A stretch of 64,000 bases of DNA from Tetradesmus obliquus (GCA_030272155.1 CP126192.1:7908501-7972500), one strand, 5' to 3'. Positions 34,348 to 58,376 are shown, numbered from the stretch's first letter. The notes: generated by a model from the letters alone, not told the origin. Translations and numbers: made by a program.

Positions 34348-35200
34348 GATTACAGCAGCCGCTGCAGCAGCAGGACCTGCCTGTTGTGTCTCGCCTGGCT
34401 GATTGCACATGCGCAGCTGTTTGATCGGGCGCTGCAGCACCTGCAGCTGCCTGCGAGCTTGCTGCTGCTGCTGCCACCATACCCAGAGGTGCGGCAGGCT
34501 GCTTATCACTGTTGCTGTTGCTGCTGCTGCTGTCGTCGTTCTTTTGCTTGTGGTGGTGCTGCTGCCACCATACCCAGAGGTGCAGCAGGCTGCTGTTACT
34601 GTTACTATCACTGCTGCGGTTGTTATTTGTGCTGCTGGTGGTGTTGCAAACGCCTTTTCAATGTGGCGCACTGCAGATGCTTGCAGCAGCGGGCTTTTGC
34701 ATTTCACTGTGGCCGTTCAGTGCCTAGTAACTGTGTTGTGACCTGCATTGTTGCATAATGCACCCCAGCGCAGAATTAAGCAACACAGCGCATGCCTTGC
34801 TTTGTAATGCATGCCAAGCGCCCTTCGTCCTGCACCTGGGTGTGATTTTCCGCTTGCAGGACACGTCCAGCACTGCAGCAGCGCAAGCCAAGTATGCAGC
34901 AGCAGCTGCTGCAGCACAGCAGCATGCCTGCAAGGTGCAGCAGCTGCTGTCAGCCCCCACAAGCAGCAGCAGCAGCAGCAGTACCGGCTGCTGGCAGCAG
35001 GTGCAGGCAGCGGCACAGCATCTGCTGTCAACGTATAGAGCTGCTAGCATGCGGCTGCAGCTGCTGTCATCGCTGCTGGAAGGCAGAGAAAAGCTGCTGC
35101 ACGACATTCATATGGCGCAGGTTCAGTCAACTCAGCAGCGGCAGCATTCCTTGAGCCCCACCAAACACGGCGGCAGCAGCAGTAGCAGCATTGCGAGTCG

Positions 35201-35231
<31 letters not shown>

Positions 35232-35501
35232 GTTCTGACAGCCTTTGAGCTGCACCTGCTTTTGAGCCCTCAGCTGCTGCAGCAGCACCAGCAGGCACTG
35301 CAGCAGGCCTGCAGCCTGTTGCAGCAGCAGCTGCAGTGCGTGCAGGCCGCACAGACGTTCTTTGCATGGGCGAGCAGCGTCCTAGAAGAGGAACAGACAG
35401 CACCAGCAGCAGATGCATGTGATGCTGACTCACCTGCTGCTGCTGCTGCTGCTTTGGGGCAGCGGCAGCTGCCACACAGGGCAGCAGCAGCAACAGTAGC
35501 G

Positions 35502-35541
<40 letters not shown>

Positions 35542-36087
35542 GCATGCTGCCGCAGCCTGTTATAGCAGACCTGCTGCCGCTGCTGCAGCAGCTGCCAGCC
35601 TCAGACTCACCTTTAGCTGGCAAGGTGTTGCTGCGAGTGACGCAGCAGCTGCAGGCGGCAGCAGCAGCGGCTGGCATCAATCTCACCCCTGTCCCCAGCA
35701 CCGGCGCTGCTGCTGCTGCTGCTGCTGCTACTGCTGCAGAAGCACTGTCTGCCTGGTCTCTGAATGCAGCAGCAGTCACAGCTGATGCCAGGACTTCAGC
35801 AGAGCTCATAGGTTTCAGCAAGGCGGCAGCTGCTGTTTTGGTGGCCAGTGGCTTAGTGCCTAGTTCAGAACCTGACCTGCTGCACCTACCTGCAGACATC
35901 CAGCAGCAGCTAGATAGCCTAAAGGAGCACCAGCAGCAGCAGCAGCTGGCAAAAGAGGGGGTGCGGCATGAGCAGATGCTGCGCCAGCAGCAGTACTGGC
36001 GGCGACAGCAGGCAAGCAGCGAGCAGCTGCAAAGTGGTGTATGTGCTGAAGCTGCGGGGCTGCTTACTGGCTTATCAGGTACTAGCT

Positions 36088-36121
<34 letters not shown>

Positions 36122-36332
36122 TGGATCATGTTTTGCTGCTGCTGCTGAGCTGCAGCGGCTGCATGGGGTGGCATTACAGGTTGCGAGGCAGCTCGCGAAA
36201 GCCAGGGCCGCCAACAAGCAGCAGCTGCAGGTGGCTGGGCAGCTGCTGGCGGCTCAGGATGCAGCAGCAGCAGCAGCAGCAGCAGGCGATGCAAGTGACA
36301 GCAGCAGCAAGCTGCTCCTGTTCAAAGGCTGA
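33260..36332 (+). CDS. Probable TEDC1-like (tubulin epsilon/delta complex 1) protein, multi-exon
   Basis: Exons seen: 33260-33397, 33528-33587, 33709-33853, a block from about 34007 whose phase I could not reconcile, 34220-34488 and 34860-36332. N-terminal YGVDQLTPELIRQAKFDAP resembles the PEL/F-RRAKFDRPE signature at the start of TEDC1. Later blocks follow the family order: LLLHLLAGWGCPPGLLAQ, then RLQLLSSLLEGREKLLHDIH, then LLLSPQLLQQHQQALQQ..FFAWASSVLEE. TEDC1 with TEDC2 binds delta- and epsilon-tubulin and stabilises centriolar triplet microtubules. The last exon adds a long Gln/Ala/Ser-rich tail absent from animal proteins. Identification rests on motif order remembered for the family, so it is moderate. 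One splice junction (33854-34007) is unresolved and may hide a small exon or sequence error. Confidence 0.5.
34540..34605 (+). repeat. Decoy copy of TEDC1-like exon 5 donor edge
   Basis: GCTGCCACCATACCCAGAG followed by GTGCAGC repeats the real exon end GCTGCCACCATACCCAGAG|GTGCGGC at 34470-34488, about 108 bp downstream. Confidence 0.88.
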
Positions 36333-36884
36333 GCGATACCGCTTGCCTGCGTTGTTGCTTGCGTACACGCACACTGGCACCTTCGCACTGGATGGCGCTG
36401 AAGCAGCAGCTGCTGGCAGCGGCAGCAGCAGCAGCAGGCAATGCAAGTGACGGCAGCAGCAAGCTGCTCCTGAGTGATGCCGCTCACCTAGGTGGCCTGC
36501 ATGTAAAATCAGTGGTATTTGGAGCTACGTACTAAAGGACGCTAGGCAGGAAGGTGAGAGAGATCAAGTTGAGAGCCTAAATGCACTGCGACCGCGCAAA
36601 TCACAGCTGGAGGCGTGGATTGGGGCGCCTGCAGCGGCTGCCGTGATCTGCAAGTGAACAAGCGACCAGCATCGTGCAGGCTGCATGGCGCAGCGCGCGG
36701 AGCTGTATTGTCCACACTGTGTGTGCGGAGTGCCCAGTTGTGCCTGGTAATGCTCCACCATTGTCGCCTTGCCCAGGTTTAAAGTTTTGGCAGTTGGCAG
36801 CCTGGAATTGACAGCCTGATGGATAATGTCCCTTGCCGTGCCTCTCGATCGCCGGAACCCCTAAACTGTGCTAGTTTTGATGTT

Positions 36885-36918
<34 letters not shown>

Positions 36919-37237
36919 GCCGCTGCTGCTGCTGCAGGTTTGCCAGCCTCGTTTTGACTGTTGTAGCCACACAAGAGCTGGCGCAGCTGGGACCGTGGCT
37001 GCTGCTGGGCCAAATCATCGCTGCATGAGCAGTGTAGCTGCTTTTGTTATGGCACTCGCTGGTGTTGGCCAACACCAACGGGTTTAGGGTTTGTGGTGCT
37101 TCATACAACGCAGAGTGTGACAGTGGCTAGTGCTATATCAGCCTGTGGTGCACCTTGCAACAGATTGTGGCGCCGTGGCATGATAGTGCATGCGTAAATG
37201 TCAAACGTCTAGATGCCTAGGCCTGTTTGTTGCTTAC
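36333..37237. other. Copy of TEDC1-like 3' coding end, then intergenic
   Basis: The last codons (GDASDSSSKLLL) with their (GCA)n lead-in are repeated at about 36415-36475. In the copy the stop is replaced and the frame would run on. After this I see a (CTG)n tract at 36888-36934 followed by a short open stretch (FASLVLTVVATQELAQLGPW) of unknown meaning, and no gene that I can support. Confidence 0.6.
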
Positions 37238-39524
37238 GTCAAGACAGACGTCCACAGCTGGTTTGGTGTTGCACAGTGTGAAGTGTTCATCCTCATCTTC
37301 AAGGTGGTTCTGTTGAAGGCTTTTCCCTGCCCTAGGAGTGGAAGGGCAATCGATAGTGACTGTTTTATTGCTCTGGCAGCCATTATGCAGTCTTGCAAAG
37401 TCGGTGGATGACTTGCCGTGTTGTGAGATGGCGACTGCACTGCTGTGCGTGCGAAAATTATAGGTATCATTACATCTTCCAGATAATGTTCACAGCCCAC
37501 ACAGCCAAGCACATAAGTCGCAGCTGCCAGCGCACCGCAAGCACAGCCCGAAACAGCTCATGTGAACAGAGTATAATTTCATGCATAGTCGGATGGGAAG
37601 CGCCAAAAAATGGCTCAGACGCCACTGACAGGAGCCGTACACATGCTCAGGGAAATCATCATGATGCTGAGCACAGTGCTAGCCGGACACCACACCGCTG
37701 CTGCAACATTGGACGCCGGCAGGACCATCACCAAGCAGTGCACTGCCCGGCAGGCTGCCCAACGCAGGCTGCGCAATGCAGGCTGCGCAACACAGCTAGC
37801 AGCAAAAGGGGCCACAGCAGCCGTTTGGGAGGTGCTAATAGGAGTTTATGCATGCATCGTACCGCAAACGTTTTTTTCTTCAGGGAACTAGTACAAAAAA
37901 CATGCCAGTGTAACCACAATGTCGGCAACAGAAAAGAGCCATGCGCATTGCCACAGAAGCAACTCAGGTACGCGCATGTCTGACATTCAGTCTATCAATT
38001 TGCGCTGCTGTACTGCGCTGCGCACTGTACAGCGTACCAAAACCTGCAAGCAGCGCTGCTGTGCCTGTGGCAGCTACAGAGCCGCTACATATGCTAAGGA
38101 AGGCTGTGCTAAAAAAGGGCAATTAATGCACATCGCCGCAGTGTCTGTTGATCTAAGCAATGCAGTACCCAAGACATAGGCCCAGCAACCTCACACCAGG
38201 CAAGGCCCGCACAAAGCAACGCATTATGCACAGTTTCCTGCAACCACCAGTCAGCGCTCGCTCCGAGAAACAGCAGTATGTGTGAGGACGCAGCGCTGCG
38301 TGCCTGCAAACCAGCATATGCATTGCCACTGCAGCAAACACGGTTTCTGGGCAACAATTTCAGCGCTAGATGCCAACCAAAGCAGCCCCAGATTTTGTCC
38401 TTTTCACAAGAATGCCGGCCAACTGTGCCTTGAAGCATCACAAGTTGCTACATCATGCAGAATGTCGTTTTGCAAATGTCTGGGCTAGCCTTCAGTCTGC
38501 AACAACGGCTGCAGTTTTATGTGCAGCAGTCCCACCTGCAGGCCGCGGCTTCAGATACCCCTACAGAACCTGTGCAAACAGCCGGGGTAGGGCGCTGGGC
38601 AGTAGACACTCTATCCAAACATTCGAGTCCCAACTGCAGGCCATGGCTTCTATAAACCCTACAAAACCTGTGCATTCACCCGGCCCCAAACAGCCACCCG
38701 ACCAATGCTATGCTGCACCCTGCAGCACACTCCTCACCAGCACAATCAGAGAGGGGGGTACGATTAGATGTGCTGCAATGTGTAACCAGCGAAAGAAAAA
38801 TGCAAAAGCCTTCTTAGGGTGCTGGCAGTAGACACTCTTTCCAAACACATCAATGAAGCAGGCGGCGGAGACTAGCAACATCATGTGCGTGTTCACAACC
38901 TGCAAACCACACCGCCGTCATCCTTCTGACAGTTGTAGCAGCAGCGATCATCTCCTGAATCCAAAATCAACCAACCAGGGGCAAGAGGGCACAATGAACT
39001 CCTGCTTTCAAGCAATGCAGAAGCGCAGTCATCCTCAGCTGCACATCACTGCAGCGCATCATGCAGCATACACTGCAATCCACGCCTGCGCACTGTTGTA
39101 ACACTGCTACAATTGCTTGAAGGGTCTTCCGCAGCAACACCATCAGCCACAGCACAGGCCTACAACTCTGTTGGCTGCTGCCATGTGGCCGCAGCACAGG
39201 CATACACCTTTCGGACGCATCCAATCAACACGTACAGCTTTATCTCCGTTATCAGCAACAGCAGTTGCCAATGCAAACAGTTTGTCATGCACCCAGCTGC
39301 TGCGGCAGCTTTCTACCACTTATGCTATCTTTTCTTGCAACTGCCTTATGACTTTTTATGAAGAGAGCAGCAAGAGGCACCCGCTCGCTCTCAAGCTTCG
39401 AAGGATCAGGATACAGCGCCCAACACATCAGCACAAGCACCAACAGCATTGGCCCTACATTGCATATATATTTGCACTGTGTTGCCAAGCGCTGTGTAGC
39501 CAGAAGTGTGTCCTGGCTAAACAT
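37238..39524 (-). CDS. Unresolved multi-exon gene or pseudogene with membrane-protein-like exons
   Basis: Several minus-strand stretches look coding but could not be joined into one model. They are 39524-39285 (LLVLVLMCWALYPDPSKLESERV..), 38899-38738 (exactly 54 codons between CAG and GTGAGG: VVNTHMMLLVSAACFIDVFG..LIVPPSLIVL), from 38303 (SSHILLFLGASADWW..), about 38110-37975 (TAFLSICSGSVAATGTAALLAG then AQIDRLNVRHAR), about 37735-37615 (VLSIMMISLSM), about 37530-37450 (LMCLAVWAVNIIWKM), and a hydrophilic tail near 37390-37240 (HLEDEDEHFTLCNTKPAV). This suggests a polytopic membrane protein with a cytoplasmic tail. A degraded copy of the 38.8-kb exon lies near 38600, as in real genes here. 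It could also be a 3' extension of the Cys-rich gene. No family recognised. Confidence 0.35.
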
Positions 39525-39554
39525 GCCTCCCTGAATGCTGAATCAAGCTGCATA

Positions 39555-39985
39555 TGCAGTTGACTGACTGAAACAAAGCGAGTGCACCCATGTGTGCTGG
39601 GTCAGGCTGCATACGCGGCTGACTGACTCAAACACAGCGAGTGCACCCATGTGTGCTGGGTCAGGCTGCATACGCGGCTGACTGACTCAAACACAGCGAG
39701 TGCACCCATGTGTGCTGGGCCAGGTTGCATACGCGGCTGACTGACTCAAACACCCATGTGTGCTGGGTCAGGCTGCATACGCGGCTGACTGACTCAAGCA
39801 CAACGGGTGCACCCCTGCGTGCTGGGTCAGGCTGCATACGCAAACCATTTACACAGTGCCGCCTGTGTCAGGGTAGGATCGCAACCAAGGTGCAATTAAA
39901 GTTTTGTATTGCCTGGCTGCAGTTGCATCCCTGCGTGCTGAGGCGCAGTGCATACGCCACTGGCTGAATTAAACACAGCGCGTGC
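39555..39985. repeat. Minisatellite, about 5-6 units of about 60 bp plus degenerate copy
   Basis: The unit contains CTGACTGACTCAAACACAGC, GAGTGCACCCATGTGTGCTG and GGTCAGGCTGCATACGCGG. One unit is shortened by an internal deletion (39740-39770). A diverged relative follows at about 39915-39985. It is near the 3' end of the Cys-rich gene and non-coding. Confidence 0.9.
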
Positions 39986-40060
39986 CTCCTGTCTCGGGGT
40001 AGGATTGCAACCCAGGTTCACACCTGCAGGACGAAAAGCAGCGGCAGCAAGGCACAAACC

Positions 40061-52455
<12,395 letters not shown>

Positions 52456-53785
52456 GCCTTAGCTGCTGTACAACGGGTGAAGTTAATTTTGTAAAAAGTG
52501 TAAACGGTATTTATTCAATGTCACGTTCGACAAGGATCGGCTGTGCTGGCTAGCTATGCAAGAGCCGGACAAGCAAGGCTCCTGCGTGTACACGCACCGA
52601 CAAACAGCGATCACAAATCCATTCACATCACCACCCACTATTACAAAACGTGAGGCACCAGGAGTTCACGTAGCTATGCTGCAAGCAGCACTACTGCCGG
52701 GTCCGCCCACATCGCCCCAGGTTCGTATGCCACTTCGCTCCGACCAGTGTGACCACGGGAGCACTTTTCACTCAAGCCATAAACTCCTGAAATATAAATC
52801 ATAACATGTAATTTAATGCATTCAAGATTGTATTGATAGAGTTTGTTGCTGCTGCAAAGAGTGTTGCTGGCAAGGCCATGGTGTGCCTGCTCCACGCTGT
52901 TGTGTACAGGCCCGACACGCCCCGACCCAGCACACGAAGTTGCGTGAAACATCGAAAGTGAAAATATAACATTAGATTCAGCACGACACGTGCACCGGGT
53001 CATGTATCACAGGGCAGCTGAACAGGGAAGTGCAGCCTGAGGTGCTGCAGTGACAGCAGGAGCTATGCCACTTGCAATGCTATGACAGCTGCTTGCAGCA
53101 TCTGCCAAAATGCATAAATTCAAATAAAGTTTTGCTGCACAGCCCACTTCAGCTAGTCGGCTTGCACCAACAGCACTGCTGGCAGGCGCCAGAAGCTGGC
53201 AGCACCAGCAGTGGCTGCAGCTGCAGCAGTTGTGCAGCATCCCACAAGCCACTACCGTGACAAAGACTTGCAGGATGCTTTGCAAAGCACAATGCAATAC
53301 ACTGTGTACCCACATTGCTGGAACACTGCTGCCGCCTCACTGCTGCTCAAAGGGCCTGCTGCTGTAGCAATCCAACACCTGCTGCCAGATATTTTTTTTG
53401 CTGCCAGATATGCATCCAATACCTTGCTACACAAGCAACCAAGGGCCAAACATGGGGCTGGATGCAGCGACGTCTGCTGTTACGTCAGCCTTTGGTGCAT
53501 AAATCGCACTCCATTATTGCGCATTATGGTCACTCCAATATGAACACTATGGGCACTTTGCTCATGCTGCGATAGCCGGGAGAGCGCAAAGCTGGTAATA
53601 GCTACCAACAGATTGCCATGCGGCACCAACTCAACAGATCACCTGCCTGTGGCTCTACTCTGGCTCTACTCTGGCTTCTCTCACTTTGGCCACTAACCTC
53701 TTGCTGGCACACTCACCACACTTTGAGTTTTCCCTGCCTCACTGATGATTGCTTGTTAGAGCAAGTTGCACAAAGATAGATCCCG
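52456..53785. other. Intergenic: promoter side of Cys-rich gene, 3' side of Kelch gene
   Basis: About 1.33 kb between two minus-strand genes. AT-rich patches (52490-52520, 52795-52850) sit upstream of the Cys-rich start. No coding stretch with recognisable content was found, and the short frames look accidental. Confidence 0.5.
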
Positions 53786-54002
53786 TCACCAATCCAATGC
53801 CTTAGCTGCTGCTGCTGCTGCTGCCGCTGCAGCAGCAGGCCCCTTGCTCTGCTGCAGCCCCTTCACATTCTTCCAGCCATGCGGGCAGTGCCGGCATTTG
53901 TTGCCGCAGCACGGCCGCTGCTCCAAATACTTTGCAGTGAACACGCTGTAGCCTGATGCTGGGTCAACATACATGCTGCAGCCAGCCGCCAGGGCAGCCT
54001 GC

Positions 54003-54057
<55 letters not shown>

Positions 54058-56184
54058 AGGCGGTACAAGGCGGCAGTGAAAACGCTGTAGCCCGATGCTG
54101 GGTCAACATACATGCTGCAGCCAGCAGCAAGGGCAGCCTGCACAGTAGCAGCAGCAGCAGCAGTGGCAGAAGGCGGCAGTGAGCACCTATGGTGTGTTGT
54201 GCCGGGCTGATGTACATGCAGCAGCCGGATCTCCTCTACTGTTGCGAGCGCGTTCTGGGTCTCCAAAATTGCATATACTGAAGGTGCCATGCTGCTTGCT
54301 ACACATTGCATTCCTGCTATCATGCGCACGCCAAAAATAACTGCAAGGTGAACAGCAAACCCTGCGCCGCCAGCGCACCTGGTGCAGCAGCCGGATCTGC
54401 TTCCACTGCTACTATCAGCCTCCACAACAATTACAAAATTGCCATGCTTCCTCCATCATTGCAGCCCTGTTCGGCTACGTGTGCATGCAGATAACTATGG
54501 GTGCCCAGCAGATCCTGCGTGTTTGGTGCGTTCAGCGCACCTGGTGTAGCAGCCGGATCTGCTTCCACTGCGGCAAAGCCGCCACCTGCTGCGCATTGGG
54601 CAAAATAGCCGCAGCGGCCATGCTTTTATCACATTGCATCCTTTTTACGCAAACAAAACATGGATGTCCGTCAGATTCTGCGTGTTTGGTGTGTTAAGCG
54701 CACCTGGTGCAGCAGCCGGATCTGCTTCCACTGTGGCAAAGCCGCCACCTGCTGCGCATTCGGGAGATCAGCCAGCCGCAGCGGCGGCGGCGCTGCTGCC
54801 TTATTCAGCGCACGCAGCGCCGCTCCCCCAACACCTGCTGCTGCTGCTGCTGCTGCAGATCCGGCTGTAGCATCGGCATCCGCAGTAGCGCCGCAGCCTG
54901 CCATGGACTTTGTCAGGTCAGCAATGCTGCTGCGCTGCAGCTGCAGCACCGGCTGCAGGTCAATGCGCAGCAGGCTGCTGCTGCTGCTGCTGCCATCGTA
55001 GCCGCCAAAGAGCCAGCAGGCCTCATTTGAGATGGCCATGCTGTGCCGGCACAGCGGCTGCAGGACCGGGCCCAAGTCCACCTGCAGCAGGCGTGGCGTC
55101 ATCAAGTAAATGTAATATGACAGATTTAGGCATGGTCAAAGCACAACCGTTCACCTGCAAGCAATGCTGGTCCAGAAGCCCCCTATGTATGCTAGCAGAA
55201 CAAGAGGGGTCACCATAGCCGCACAGCGGCTGCAGGACGGGGCCTCAGTCTACTTGCAAGCTGGAAGAAGCAACAGCGGCAGGTGTTACTGTTACAATGC
55301 AATGGCACTATATACTCACGCACCTGCAGCCATGTGGGGCAGTTGAGCTGCAGCAGGTGCATGTCTCCTAGCACAGCACCGGCAGCAGCTACAGATCTGA
55401 AGAACCTTGCACTAACTGCAGTGTCACAGCAGTGCAGCACCGTGCTTACCTGCAGCCAAGTGAGGCAGTTGAGCTGCAGCAGGTGCATATCACCCAGCAC
55501 AGCGCCGCCGGCAGTCTGGCCGCCATGCAGCAGCAGGCTGTCTCCGCAGATGGTCGCAGCGCAGGAGCTGCGCGGGCAGGGTGCGGCGCCGCCGCAGAAG
55601 GCCTACGGCAAGGAAGTAAACCGCAAAATGACGAATTACCAGTGTTACAGCAGCAAGTGAGGGAGAATGCAGGCGGAGCTCAGCATTTAGATAAGGGTGA
55701 CCAGCAAGAGACAGCAGAGGTTCTGCTGCAGAGCCACTGCGCTTGGCTACGCCACAAGACTGGAGTGCCGCACAGACTGCCTGTTGAGGCTAACCGTGTT
55801 ATGCGCTTATTGTCACCACCAGTACAAGAGCAGCTGACAAGAACAAAGCGCAGAAGCTGCGGGGACAGGGCGCAACGCCACCACAAAAGGCCTGCGGCAG
55901 ACAACAGCAACAGTAAAGGGACCAGGCTGCTCCTAGGCTGCCAGTGCTGCTGCTGCTGCCAGTGCTGCCGGTGCTGCTGTCGCTGCTGCCAGTGCTGCCG
56001 GTGCTGCTGCCGCTGCTGCCAAGGAGGCCTGCCCTGTAACTGTTGTTGCGGATGCGCTTGTTTTACCACCCCAAAGCCATGCATCGTTCATCAAGCTGTT
56101 GCTGCCAAGGAGATAGCCCTCCCCGCCCCTACCACCGTCCATGTGCTTCTGTTCACGCCCAGAGCCATGTGTCATTCAGCAGGC

Positions 56185-56225
<41 letters not shown>

Positions 56226-57010
56226 CAACTGCTGCTGCTGCTACCGAGGAGACGCGCCCCACCCTACCTGCGTCCATGTACTTGTGTTCACGTCCCAGAG
56301 CCATGTGTCGTTCAGCAGGCCGCTGCTGCTGCTGCCCCCAAACAGCACCAGCAAGTCTTTCCAGGTGTCGTCGTCACAGTAGTGCCAGCACACCTGAGGC
56401 ATTGCAAAACATAAACCTGAACCATCAGTTCCAAAACCATAAAGTTAGAACAGCAGGGCAGCCAGCAGGCAGGCAGGCAGGCAGGCCTACACATATACAT
56501 ACAGGTGGGTTTATACTGCTCAATGGATCTCACAGATGCCTTCTTCGAGGTAGTGCTGCTGACACATTTTGCGCAATCCTACTGTAGGGGAACAGCCACG
56601 TGTATAATGACTGCATTGTGCTCGCTACCAGATAATGCTGCTGCAGCACGCGGACAAAGGCAGCAGGTCAATTTCATGGTGCCTTCGCCAACAGCCGTTA
56701 AACCTGAATCACTCACCATCACATGGTCTGCACGTGGACACGGCATCAGAGGGCCAGCTGCTGCTGCTTTGCCTACAACTGAACTACCAACATTCTCGCT
56801 CATGCCAGCACCACCAGCAGCAGCAGCAGCAGCAGCAGGCTGCAGCAGCTCCCATGTCCAGCTTCCCATGCTCAGCCTGTGCAAGGCGTTATATCGCTGC
56901 TGGCCATTCCAGCCGCCAAAAACGTACACGAATGCGCCTGCTGTGTCTGCTGCTGCTGCTGGCCGGCCGCGGGGGCTTGGGCTAGGGCCTGAGGTGGCAG
57001 GCGCATGCCA

Positions 57011-57049
<39 letters not shown>

Positions 57050-57556
57050 GCTGCTGCTGCTGCTGCTGCCGCTGCTGCTGCTGCTGAGGTTGAGCACTTC
57101 CAGCTGTGACAGAGGCTGCAGGCCTGCGCAGCAAGTTATTTCACGCAGTGTGGGTCTTGGCTGTGTGCAATTGCGGCTACATATGCATGAGAGAGAAGTT
57201 GAATGCATGCATGGCAAGTAAGCTAGTGATGGCATGCACTAGGAGCAAGAAGAGAAGCAGCACCAGCTTTTGCCTGCCTCACATCACACAACTTAAATGC
57301 CGGCATATGGCCTTTCTGGTTGTGGCTTCCTGCAAAGCAATGCCGAAGCACTTGTGATGCGTGGATTGTGCCAGGGCGTGCATTCAACCACAGCAGGCTG
57401 CTTTGAAAGCTGTGGGTGCTAACTAGCAGGTTGAAGGGCATACCTGAAGCATCCCAGCCGCCAAACAGTACCAGCCAGTCACCAGCTACAGCTGCTGCTG
57501 CATTGCTGCGGCCTGAGTAGCTGCCACAGGCACCTGCCCTGCTACTGACGGATGTG

Positions 57557-57621
<65 letters not shown>

Positions 57622-58376
57622 TTGCTGCCAGGAAGCTGCCAGTGCAGCACTTGTAGGGTCTTTTGATTTGGGCTGCAGCTGCAGCTGCCAGGTGTCGTTG
57701 AACCTCCTGCCAGCAATACCGCTGTCGCCGGCTAGCAGCAGTATGCTGTTGTCGGGGCTGCTGCAGCAGGTGCAATCAGGTATGCAATTGTTTTGCGTGT
57801 TTTTGTTGCCTTTGCAGGACATGTGGTTGGTGGTGGCCAGTGATTGGTCGACAATGGGCTGCAACCATTGAGAGTTGTGTATGTGATGTATGATGCCACC
57901 AGACACTGCCAGCAATTGCAATGAATGCAATATTAATGCAGTTACAAGCAATGTGGGTTAGATTCAGGCATTAATCCTTTTTCCTGCAAGTCCCAGCATG
58001 ATGCAGGAAGCACTCACCAAGTCACTAAGTTGTGCGCAGATCGAGCTTCAGGCCATTCCTGGCTGGTGTGCTTGCTGAGTCTGCTGCATCTGAGCTGCAG
58101 ACTGTACGTTTCCTCTGCTTCTCCATCCGTGCCAATTTGGTCGCAGACCATAGCAACGTCAGCTGAAGTGGTTGGCTGCTGCTGTGGTACAGTGAGCAGT
58201 ACAGGGGGAGAGTTGAGCCACACACACCAAGTTTCACACTCTGTTGCTACAAAGTACGGAGGTGATTGGTGTACATGATTGCGGGCGCGGCGGAATCCGA
58301 GGACAACTGCCCAGCCCTTGGACTTGGCACTGGACCAGCTGCCTGGACAGTGGTCACTGTGGTGTGTGAAGTCCAA
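53786..58376 (-). CDS. Kelch-repeat protein with C-terminal DUF5522-type Cys motif, 7 exons
   Basis: Exons right to left: 58376-58018, 57760-57444, 57123-56717, 56393-56268, 55602-55450, 55081-54704, 53998-53786; all phases agree, 650 aa. Kelch blades are visible: NSILLLAGDSGIAGRRFNDTWQLQL, AVAGDWLVLFGGWDASG, GAFVYVFGGWNGQQRYNALHRL, LLVLFGGSSSGLLNDTWLWDV, DSLLLHGGQTAGGAVLGDMHLLQL and EACWLFGGYDGSS. The last exon carries SGYSVFTAKYLEQRPCCGNKCRHCPHGWKNV, matching the CCG.GCRHCPYGH signature of DUF5522 proteins. Kelch propellers bind protein partners; the Cys-rich tail may bind metal. Function of the combination unknown. PolyGln (57.56-57.62 kb) and polySer (57.01-57.09 kb) tracts are inside the coding exons. 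Introns carry copied exon edges. Confidence 0.86.
54060..54180 (-). repeat. Decoy copies of Kelch exon 7 acceptor edge
   Basis: AALAAGCSMYVDPASGYSVFTA with its CAG acceptor recurs at about 54078-54139 before the real start at 53998. A GAAGGCGGCAGTGA block near 54168 indicates the end of a further unit. The acceptor of the real exon sits at the end of a (CTG)16-like tract on the coding strand. Confidence 0.88.
54365..54600 (-). repeat. Two decoy copies of Kelch exon 6 donor edge
   Basis: The edge coding QWKQIRLLHQ with donor GTGCGC (real at 54704) recurs ending near 54537 and 54379. Both copies keep most of the GCAGCCGGATCTGCTTCCAC block on the plus strand. Confidence 0.9.
55195..55380 (-). 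repeat. Copies of Kelch exon 6 acceptor edge and exon 5 donor edge
   Basis: GPVLQPLCG.. recurs at about 55220-55250 before the real exon 6 start at 55081. VLGDMHLLQLNCPTWLQ with its donor recurs at about 55322-55375 after the real exon 5 end at 55450. Confidence 0.87.
56035..56200 (-). repeat. Copies of Kelch exon 4 donor edge
   Basis: The block coding LLNDTWLWDVNT and the following intron GTAGGG.. recurs with drift at about 56125-56195 and 56035-56095, after the real exon end at 56268. Confidence 0.8.

Noticed and set aside
19350-37090. TTTAGGG-like motifs (for example 19350-19830, 37080) as interstitial telomere repeats
   Set aside because: Only single, non-tandem occurrences, mostly within units of the GH26-like decoy array or G-rich coding.
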